In this document: positions 1 to 5,291 of the stretch, piece by piece
How the letters are laid out: each line of letters begins with the position of its first letter
Numbering within the stretch: position 1 is the stretch's first letter
NCBI GenBank assembly: GCA_031283025.1
Contig: JAITCP010000006.1
Coordinates: 1 to 6,021, forward strand
Source: Spirochaetaceae bacterium
GTDB taxonomy: Bacteria > Spirochaetota > Spirochaetia > Treponematales > Breznakiellaceae
Length of the DNA: 6,021 nt
Direction of reading: 5' to 3'
Made by a program: the position numbers and the translations under genes
Notes under the pieces: generated by a model
The model's input: only the letters and a program-made list of their open reading frames with translations
What the model was told of the DNA's origin: nothing
Databases searched by the model: none

Positions 1-801
1 TTTTCTCATGTTGTTTTAATTCTTTGGTCTTTAATAGTTATCTTTCCCCTTTGGGTGATGATTGTTAATTCTTTCAAAGACCGCTTGTCCATTTATCAAA
101 ACCCCTTTGGGCTTCCCCAGAAATGGAATTTTTCCAACTATGGGGAAATTCTTGGCAGCGGCGCTTTCCTGGGTTATTTCCGTAACAGCTTCGTTGTTGT
201 AGTCTTGTCTCTTGCAGTTCTCCTCGTAGTTGGTTCCCTTGCGGCCTATGCCCTGTCTAGTTGGCGGAGCAGGATTTCACGGGTTATATACTTTTTCTGT
301 ATTGCCGGAATGATGCTTCCCATAAAAATTGCTTCAATCAGAATTCTGGAATTGATTCGCGCTCTGGGTCTGCTTAATACCATTTGGGCGCTTGTCCCCA
401 TTTATGTCGCCATGGGCATACCGGTAGCGATTTTTGTATTAACCGAATTTATCCGCCAAATTCCCCGTGAACTTATAGAAGCGGGAACCATAGACGGCGC
501 AGGCCGTTTTGTAATTCTGATCCGTATCATAACGCCTCTGATGCGGCCCGCTCTTGCCACCGTGGCAATTTATAATCTGGTTCCTTTTTGGAACGATCTT
601 TGGTTTCCCCTGATCTTCATCACCGATGACAGGTCAAAAACGCTTCTTTTGGGGGTAACCCGGCTGTTTGGCCAGTATCAAACCGATTGGTCAAAAGTTT
701 TGGCCGTTCTTACCCTTTCCGCTATTCCGGTAATCATGCTGTACCTTTTAATGAGCAAGCAGTTTATCAAAGGGCTTACCGCCGGGGCCGTTAAAGGTTA
801 G
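1..801 (+). CDS. Carbohydrate ABC transporter permease, MalG family (5' end outside window)
   Basis: This is an inner-membrane permease subunit of an ABC sugar importer (CUT1/MalG type); it would pair with a MalF-type permease, a solute-binding protein and an ATPase. The frame is open from base 1. The residues before the GTG at 55 form the usual first membrane helix (ILWSLIVIFPLW), running into the 'VNSFK' that follows helix 1 in this family, so 55 is not the real start. In the visible 266 residues there are about six hydrophobic segments (roughly 3-23, 60-87, 95-115, 127-148, 180-207, 232-252). The ATPase-coupling EAA loop is clear at about residues 160-179: EAG, then DGAG, then IITP. The C-terminus (FIKGLTAGAVKG) is the normal family ending, so the gene is complete at its 3' end. 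Its stop (799-801) overlaps the stop of the convergent helicase gene. The substrate cannot be told from the permease alone. Confidence 0.93.
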   Translation, partial: FSHVVLILWSLIVIFPLWVMIVNSFKDRLSIYQNPFGLPQKWNFSNYGEILGSGAFLGYFRNSFVVVVLSLAVLLVVGSLAAYALSSWRSRISRVIYFFCIAGMMLPIKIASIRILELIRALGLLNTIWALVPIYVAMGIPVAIFVLTEFIRQIPRELIEAGTIDGAGRFVILIRIITPLMRPALATVAIYNLVPFWNDLWFPLIFITDDRSKTLLLGVTRLFGQYQTDWSKVLAVLTLSAIPVIMLYLLMSKQFIKGLTAGAVKG

Positions 802-3233
802 GGCTCCGTAGCTGCGTTGTAATTGTTGGAAAAATTTTCCAACCTTGCCAGCAGCTTCTCCAGCGCTTTCCCGTCCAGCATATTGGCAGCGTACTGTTTT
901 GCCAGCAGGGGAGGGGGCAGGAGGTAATCGTATTTATCCGTATAGGGGGTTTCTTCCATGCGGATTAGGCCGGTGAGCGTGCCGAGCGCCCGGCGGCACG
1001 CTTCAATGAGAACAGGACGGAATTCCTCCAGGGGGAGTTTTGTGGCAATGCGGAAGTACAGTTCCGCTTCTTCCTCAAGATTAACGATTTTAAGTTGTTT
1101 TTTATTTTCTTCATTCCCAAGAACTGCGGCGATAGTCCTCATTCCGGCGCTTCCCGTCCAGGGAAAGAGTAACACGACATCCGTTTCGGTATCGGTTCTG
1201 CTATTCGTTCCGATATCTGTTCCAAAATTTGCTTCAGGATTTGTTTCCGCGTCCGTTACCGTATCTTCTTTGCAGGAGATCAACGGATTATCTCCGATTT
1301 CCGGAATTCGGGCGGCGTTGCGCCCGTTTTCCAGGGCTCTTCGTGCCGGAGCGCTGAGGTACGCGTATTCCGCCGTGCCGCCCGGCTCTGTCAAAATGCG
1401 CTTTATGGTTTCCGCGATACGCGGGTGCGTTCCTCCGCCCCTGCCGCGCCAAAGCCGTTCGCCGCCTTCGTCCCCGGTTTCGGCTACCCAGATTTCCCGC
1501 CTTCCCGGATCGATGCTTTTTACCGTCCATCGCCGCCCCCCCACGGCAAGCACGGAGAGGGGATCGGGGGCAAAGTTGACCGTGCCTATTTCCCGCCCGT
1601 CAAGCATAACCCGGAATGTTTCATCCCCGGGAAAAACCGGGTAAAAACTGTGGCGGTTGACAATACGCTCCCCCTCAAGCCCCAGGATAAGCGTTCCTTC
1701 ATCAGTGGTTCCTATGCAGCCGCAATCCGTAAGATGAGCGGTAAGCGTGAAAAAATCTTCTGGGGAAATGTTCTTGAATGGGGGGAGCGCAAGAACACGC
1801 AGGGCCAGGGCGGCAGGGCTGTGTTCACCCAGTGAAGCGAGTATGCTGAATGTCTGATGGATAAGGAGGCTGAAGGGAAGGGGCTTTTCTTCCGGCGGCT
1901 CTATCCATTTTTCTTCCAGATAGAGTTGAATCACCGCCATGGTTCGCAGAAGTTCCCAGGGAACGCATAGTGCGGCGGTGAATGTTGTAGCGCGTGTTTC
2001 GGCGCGTGTTGAAGCGTGTGTTTCGGTACGTGCAGCAGGGCTCCCTTCCGCCGCCGGAGGGCCGGTTACGCTAAAGTACATTTCCGCCCTGCCGCTCCGC
2101 CGCCCCGAACGGCCCAGCCGCTGCACAAAGGCCGACACCGACCACGGCGGCCCCAGTTGGATAATCCGGTCCAAATCGCCTATGTCGATTCCCAGTTCCA
2201 ATGTGGCGGTGGCGCAGATCGCTTTTGGGCCTTCACCCGATTTAAGCTGTTCCTCCGCCTCGTCCCGGAGCAGGGCGGAAACGCTCCCATGATGTATCTG
2301 AAAAAAACACGGCGCTCCCGGAGTGTGAGAGAGGTTATTGAGGGATGCGGCACATTCTTCCGCTTCCAGCCGGCTGTTGGTAAAGATGATAACCCGCTTG
2401 TTCCGGCACTGGCCGTAGAGGGAACGGTAAAACGCTTCCCCCTTGTCCTTGCCCGCCGGTATGTCGTGGTAATCCAGGGCCAGGCTGAGTTCCTTGCCGG
2501 AATCGCCGCCGCCTGCAAGTGCGGTTGAAAGGTTTGTCCCCTGGGACAGCCAGCGCCGCCCTCCGTCGTAATCCCCCAGCGTTGCCGAAAGGCCGATTCG
2601 CCGGATGGATGGAACCGGCGCACTCTCCTTTACAGTCGCCTGTGTACGCTCCGTTACAGCTTTTTCAATGCGGGCAAGCTGGCAGATAAGCTGGGAACCG
2701 CGGTCGCTGCCCATAAAGACGTGAACTTCGTCAATCACGGTAAAAAGAAGCTCCTTAAAGATACGCCCCAATTCCCGCGGACGGCGGAGGAGCAGGGCTT
2801 CCAGTGATTCCGGGGTGATAAGCAGCACCCCCCAGGGCTCCTCCAGAAAACGGCTTTTGCTGTTTACGTCCACATCCCCGTGCCAGCGCGTAACCGGTAT
2901 TGCCGTTTCTTCAGAATCCCTGCCCGCCCGGAGGAGCCGTCCCAGCCGCTGCGCCTGATCGTTGATCAGCGCCTTGAGGGGGCTGACGTACAAAACAAGC
3001 GGCTTCCCCCCCGAACGGAAAATTGTTTCCAGCACGGAAAGAACCGGAAAGAACGCCGCCTCCGTTTTGCCGGAAGCAGTCCCCGCTGCAATAAGCAGAT
3101 GATCCTTGCCGTCAAAGATTTCATTTGCCGCCTCTTCCTGTATGCTGTGCAGGGCGCTCCACTTTTCCCGGTAGATGTATTCGCGGATAAACGGGGCAAA
3201 TCGTTCATATGCGGAGGGCTTATTCATGGGCAT
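798..3233 (-). CDS. brxHI: Lhr-like DEVH-box helicase, BrxHI type
   Basis: Superfamily 2 ATP-dependent nucleic-acid helicase of 811 residues. Visible motifs are: motif I AAGTASGKT (49-57), Ia YVSPLKALIND (82-92), TPES (140-143), motif II DEVH (168-171), motif III SAT (216-218), IIFTNSRLEAEE (282-293), and motifs V-VI from ATLELGIDIGDLDRI to QRLGRSGRR (343-379). After the two RecA domains come a winged-helix-like part (about 420-530) and a beta-barrel-like stretch (about 540-585, with GGRRWTVKSID), which is the Lhr-core plan. Two low-complexity linkers (about 398-418 and 657-684) come from 12-bp repeats. The ATG at 3233 is used; an in-frame stop lies at 3279-3281, but no Shine-Dalgarno sequence is visible, so ATG 3227 (residue 3) is also possible. 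The BrxHI label rests on its shape and on the BrxD-like gene upstream; a TerB-linked helicase of the same family is the main alternative. No active-site motif is missing. Confidence 0.9.
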   Translation of the reverse strand: MPMNKPSAYERFAPFIREYIYREKWSALHSIQEEAANEIFDGKDHLLIAAGTASGKTEAAFFPVLSVLETIFRSGGKPLVLYVSPLKALINDQAQRLGRLLRAGRDSEETAIPVTRWHGDVDVNSKSRFLEEPWGVLLITPESLEALLLRRPRELGRIFKELLFTVIDEVHVFMGSDRGSQLICQLARIEKAVTERTQATVKESAPVPSIRRIGLSATLGDYDGGRRWLSQGTNLSTALAGGGDSGKELSLALDYHDIPAGKDKGEAFYRSLYGQCRNKRVIIFTNSRLEAEECAASLNNLSHTPGAPCFFQIHHGSVSALLRDEAEEQLKSGEGPKAICATATLELGIDIGDLDRIIQLGPPWSVSAFVQRLGRSGRRSGRAEMYFSVTGPPAAEGSPAARTETHASTRAETRATTFTAALCVPWELLRTMAVIQLYLEEKWIEPPEEKPLPFSLLIHQTFSILASLGEHSPAALALRVLALPPFKNISPEDFFTLTAHLTDCGCIGTTDEGTLILGLEGERIVNRHSFYPVFPGDETFRVMLDGREIGTVNFAPDPLSVLAVGGRRWTVKSIDPGRREIWVAETGDEGGERLWRGRGGGTHPRIAETIKRILTEPGGTAEYAYLSAPARRALENGRNAARIPEIGDNPLISCKEDTVTDAETNPEANFGTDIGTNSRTDTETDVVLLFPWTGSAGMRTIAAVLGNEENKKQLKIVNLEEEAELYFRIATKLPLEEFRPVLIEACRRALGTLTGLIRMEETPYTDKYDYLLPPPLLAKQYAANMLDGKALEKLLARLENFSNNYNAATEP
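825..843. repeat. Perfect 19-base palindrome at the convergent gene ends
   Basis: GTTGGAAAA and TTTTCCAAC are exact inverted arms of 9 bases around a single A. It lies in the last codons of the helicase gene, 24 bases past the permease stop. It could form a short hairpin after the permease transcript, but no T-run follows on the plus strand, so calling it a terminator would be a guess. Confidence 0.45.
1183..1266. repeat. Degenerate 12-bp tandem repeat, seven units, inside the helicase gene
   Basis: Seven consecutive 12-base units can be aligned by eye: gtttcggtatcg, gttctgctattc, gttccgatatct, gttccaaaattt, gcttcaggattt, gtttccgcgtcc, gttaccgtatct. The consensus is close to GTTYC followed by about seven looser bases. 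Since 12 is a multiple of three, the reading frame is kept. On the minus strand they encode seven tetrapeptides of pattern [D/N]-x-x-[T/A] (residues 657-684: DTVT, DAET, NPEA, NFGT, DIGT, NSRT, DTET). This is probably a flexible acidic/Thr-rich linker before the C-terminal domain. Confidence 0.8.
1982..2041. repeat. Second degenerate 12-bp tandem repeat, five units, inside the helicase gene
   Basis: Five units of 12 bases: atgttgtagcgc, gtgtttcggcgc, gtgttgaagcgt, gtgtttcggtac, gtgcagcagggc. They encode a Thr/Ala/Arg-rich tetrapeptide tract (about residues 398-418, pattern T-[R/H]-A-[E/S/T]). It lies just after helicase motif VI and before the winged-helix part. The period is the same as in the tract at 1183-1266, and both share the core GTTTCGGTA. 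Confidence 0.7.
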
Positions 3234-3284
3234 ATATTGACGGGCTGGATGCCGGACGGCGGGGGAAGAAGCCTTTAGTCATCT
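3234..3284. other. Short intergenic gap between the TOPRIM-like gene and the helicase gene
   Basis: There are 51 bases between the stop of the upstream TOPRIM-like gene and the helicase ATG. The part next to the helicase (about 3240-3270) is GC-rich like the helicase gene, while composition turns AT-rich from about 3285. I see no Shine-Dalgarno sequence for the helicase, no promoter hexamer pair and no terminator hairpin with a T-run. The composition change suggests that one edge of an inserted segment lies near here. Confidence 0.4.
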
Positions 3285-3989
3285 TCATGGTATAAGTCCG
3301 TCCAGACAGGTTAATAATTCGTTCAGGCTATTATTGCGATTACGAACCGCAATATAAAGATTATTATAATCCAAAACATATACCGTCCGCTCAACTTCCC
3401 ATTTCTTCTTTTTATAATCTTTCCCAACACTTTGATATATTTTTTTTAGGGTCAGAGAAGGATGATCTATAGTTTCAGTTGATGAAGCAGCTATATCAAA
3501 TCCGACTATTGCATTGACGCGGGAAATAGTTAATGATTCATCTATAAGAGGATAATGATTTTCTTCCGCCAAAAACCATGATTCGATTTCATGAACAGCG
3601 AGGATAATATTCACCGGAAGAACCAAGGTGCTTGGCAAGCCTTTCAACATCAAAGTTTGCAGCCTTTTAATATCTGATAAAGGGTAAACGTCACGAATGC
3701 CAATGATATGTGAGAATGATTCTTTTTTTAACTGGTCAAATTGCTCTATTATATCCGATTTAACAGTGGAATTTTCCCCGCCCCCGTGACAATCGTAAAT
3801 TCTGAACAAATAGTCTGTAGAAGATATTATATTTACAGAGCGGATTGTGCGAATCCGTCGTGAACCTTCTCTGCCTGAAAATTGCAGTTCTTCAACGTCA
3901 ACTTTGGAATGACCAAAAATATTTCTTACCAATTCATCGGCAAAAACCTGTTCTGTCTGACCTTCGACAAAAACCGCAACTTTTTTCAT
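3285..3989 (-). CDS. TOPRIM-like DUF4276/RloB-type protein, effector partner of the ATPase
   Basis: A protein of 234 residues from the ATG at 3989. It opens with a beta strand and the acidic motif KKVAVFVEGQTE (Glu9), the hallmark of TOPRIM-like DUF4276/RloB families. This is followed by IIGIRDVYPLSD (Asp100, Asp106) and the family-typical HEIESWFLAEE (His133, Glu134, Glu136, Trp138). A later part reads P-SLTLKKIYQSVGKDYKKK. These acidic residues would bind metal in a nuclease-type active site; that role is known for TOPRIM enzymes in general and inferred here. The start at 3989 forms an ATGA overlap with the ATPase stop, implying translational coupling. An in-frame ATG at 4001 would add four residues (MEKN), and neither start has a strong Shine-Dalgarno sequence. 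The gene is AT-rich compared with the flanking helicase. It is likely the toxic or nuclease half of a two-gene defence system, analogous to AriB of PARIS or RloB. The exact family needs a profile search. Confidence 0.75.
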   Translation of the reverse strand: MKKVAVFVEGQTEQVFADELVRNIFGHSKVDVEELQFSGREGSRRIRTIRSVNIISSTDYLFRIYDCHGGGENSTVKSDIIEQFDQLKKESFSHIIGIRDVYPLSDIKRLQTLMLKGLPSTLVLPVNIILAVHEIESWFLAEENHYPLIDESLTISRVNAIVGFDIAASSTETIDHPSLTLKKIYQSVGKDYKKKKWEVERTVYVLDYNNLYIAVRNRNNSLNELLTCLDGLIP

Positions 3990-5107
3990 GTTTTTTTCCA
4001 TTTGGAACTAATATAATCAGTCGCCAAAAAATCAAAATTATTTAATCCCATATATTGGAATTCATCAAATTTTTCTTTACTGTTCCGGCAGTTAAAGACC
4101 CGGCATTTGCCTCCCGAACGTTGAATAACCTGCCAATACTCAAGCGGGACATTGTTCATAACAAAACGATCATTGGTTGACATAATCAGTTGTATGTTTT
4201 TATTTTTTTCCGCTAATTCTATAAGCAGTTTGATAAGTTTTGATGATCGTTCAAAGTCAAGCCCTTCACCGATGTCGTCTATAAGAATAGTTACCGGTAT
4301 TTTCATCATGGCATAATAAATAAGATGAATTATAATAGACATGGCACGAAACATTCCTTGTGATATTTCTTTTTGCAGGATAAGGCCTTTTATATCCTTT
4401 TCAGTGATAAAAAGAGTATAATCTTCTGAACGAACATTTCTGTCAAGATAAAGCCAGCGTTCGGCGTCTATATCCGATAACTTATATCCTATTTTACGCA
4501 TTGATGATAAGATTGCTTTCTTGTATTTTTTATCAAATTCAAAATTTCCAACAACAAAAACTTCGACAGGAATATCGGAATCCCCTCCAAGAGATGCATT
4601 TTTCCCTTCCAGCCGTTTTCCGTATTCTTGATTCATTGTGGACCCAAAGGAATAAAAATGCAGATTATTGGCCCATTCGTGAATTTTTTCCAAATAAGGA
4701 TATTGTATCTTGTCTCTGCGTGATATTGCCAATTTATTTTCCGGTGATTGAAATTCAATATCTCCAATCTGCGCCGTGTAGATTTTTCCTTTTCCTGACT
4801 CATCGCGTGATAATAATGTTTTATTATTACAGATGAGTTTTTCAGAACTTACCTTTTTTTCTTCAATTTTCAAAAAATAATGATAATTTTCAGATTCATC
4901 AGAAAATTCTACGGTATAACTTGCGTTACTTTTGAATCCCTTATCCAGGATCAATACACTTAACCAATTTATTGCATCTATTGTACGTGATTTTCCCGTT
5001 GCATTTTTTGCCGTAAAGAGATTAATTTTTTCAAGCGTAAAATCTTTTATAACCCAATACTTTTCAGTATTTTGAATCTCAGAGTATTCAAAACTTTTTA
5101 ATATCAT
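3986..5107 (-). CDS. ABC/AAA-type ATPase (AAA_15/AAA_21, RloA/AriA-like), sensor half of a defence pair
   Basis: A 373-residue soluble ATPase of the SMC/ABC-like class seen in OLD, RloA and PARIS AriA proteins. It starts with MILKSFEYSEI, then Walker A AKNATGKS (33-40), a mixed mid-region (about 60-240) in place of a long coiled coil, an ABC-signature-like EISQGMFRAMS (247-257), and Walker B VTILIDDIGEGLD (272-284). IMSTND (308-313) sits at the switch-loop position. The C-terminus has GLNNFDFLATDYI, an ending I associate with this ATPase class when it has a TOPRIM or RloB partner. The start is well supported: GGAGG (5114-5118, minus strand) lies six bases before the ATG. The stop overlaps the start of the TOPRIM-like gene. 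Likely role: ATP-driven sensing of a phage component and control of the partner, by analogy with PARIS and OLD systems (inference). It is AT-rich, unlike both outer neighbours, which fits horizontal gain. There are no membrane segments. Confidence 0.85.
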   Translation of the reverse strand: MILKSFEYSEIQNTEKYWVIKDFTLEKINLFTAKNATGKSRTIDAINWLSVLILDKGFKSNASYTVEFSDESENYHYFLKIEEKKVSSEKLICNNKTLLSRDESGKGKIYTAQIGDIEFQSPENKLAISRRDKIQYPYLEKIHEWANNLHFYSFGSTMNQEYGKRLEGKNASLGGDSDIPVEVFVVGNFEFDKKYKKAILSSMRKIGYKLSDIDAERWLYLDRNVRSEDYTLFITEKDIKGLILQKEISQGMFRAMSIIIHLIYYAMMKIPVTILIDDIGEGLDFERSSKLIKLLIELAEKNKNIQLIMSTNDRFVMNNVPLEYWQVIQRSGGKCRVFNCRNSKEKFDEFQYMGLNNFDFLATDYISSKWKKT

Positions 5108-5113
5108 TCTATT

Positions 5114-5118
5114 CCTCC
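5114..5118 (-). promoter_or_regulatory. Shine-Dalgarno site of the ATPase gene
   Basis: GGAGG on the minus strand, with a second GGCGGAGG-like run just before it, is spaced six bases (AATAGA) from the ATG at 5107. It is the clearest ribosome binding site in the window and fixes the ATPase start. A GATAAT hexamer (minus strand, 5136-5141) could be a -10 element for the module, but no convincing -35 accompanies it. Confidence 0.7.
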
Positions 5119-5147
5119 GCCTCCGTCAATCTGAAATTATCGTTTTT

Positions 5148-5243
5148 AACCGCAGATAGCACGGATAAGAACGGATTGCACGGATAATAATACTTGATAA
5201 AATATCCGCGTGAATCTGTCTTTATCCGTGTGAATTCGTGGTC
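5148..5243. repeat. Long imperfect hairpin element rich in CACGGATAA
   Basis: The left arm (about 5148-5187, starting aaccgcagatagcacggata) pairs with the right arm (about 5203-5243) as an imperfect inverted repeat of roughly 40 bases around a short AT-rich centre. Each arm also holds internal direct repeats of CACGGATA / ACGGATT type. From memory, intergenic elements reading 'ACCACGAATTCACACGGATAA...' are dispersed in many bacterial genomes, spirochaetes included; their origin is unclear to me. It fills most of the 176-base gap between the BrxD-like and ATPase genes. It may fold in the transcript and act as an attenuator, or be a non-coding mobile repeat (inference). Confidence 0.7.
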
Positions 5244-5263
5244 CCATTTGCATTAACCTTCCA

Positions 5264-5291
5264 TATCCCCTATCCCCTATCCCCTACACCC
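5264..5291. repeat. 7-bp tandem repeat (TATCCCC) running into the BrxD-like stop codon
   Basis: Three exact TATCCCC units (5264-5284) are followed by a variant TACACCC (5285-5291). On the minus strand this reads as GGGGATA repeats just after the stop of the BrxD-like gene; the TAG stop (5284-5286) and the final Val and part of the Arg codon lie inside the tract. Slippage here could change the extreme C-terminus of that protein. It directly adjoins the hairpin element. Confidence 0.75.

Noticed and set aside
55..801. Starting the permease at the GTG at 55
   Set aside because: Bases 1-54 encode most of the first membrane helix in the same frame, so the start lies outside the window.
958..2528. 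Long plus-strand open frames opposite the helicase gene (958-1644, 1425-1835, 1939-2292, 2016-2528)
   Set aside because: Their translations are Arg/Ser/Pro-rich with no recognisable domain, and they lie antisense to a helicase with all its motifs; they are shadows of GC-rich coding DNA.
4501..4836. Plus-strand open frame of 111 residues opposite the ATPase gene
   Set aside because: No ribosome site or domain; it mirrors a conserved ATPase gene on the other strand.
3285..5107. Transposon or integrase-driven mobile element carrying the pair
   Set aside because: No transposase or integrase, terminal inverted repeats or clear target-site duplication was seen at either edge.
5120..5150. Promoter for the ATPase/TOPRIM module with TTGACG (minus strand) as -35
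   Set aside because: A -10 at normal spacing would fall inside the ATPase coding start; the separate GATAAT at 5136-5141 has no convincing -35.
5148..5291. CRISPR array
   Set aside because: The repeats are short, imperfect, inverted or directly adjacent, with no regular spacers and no cas genes in view.
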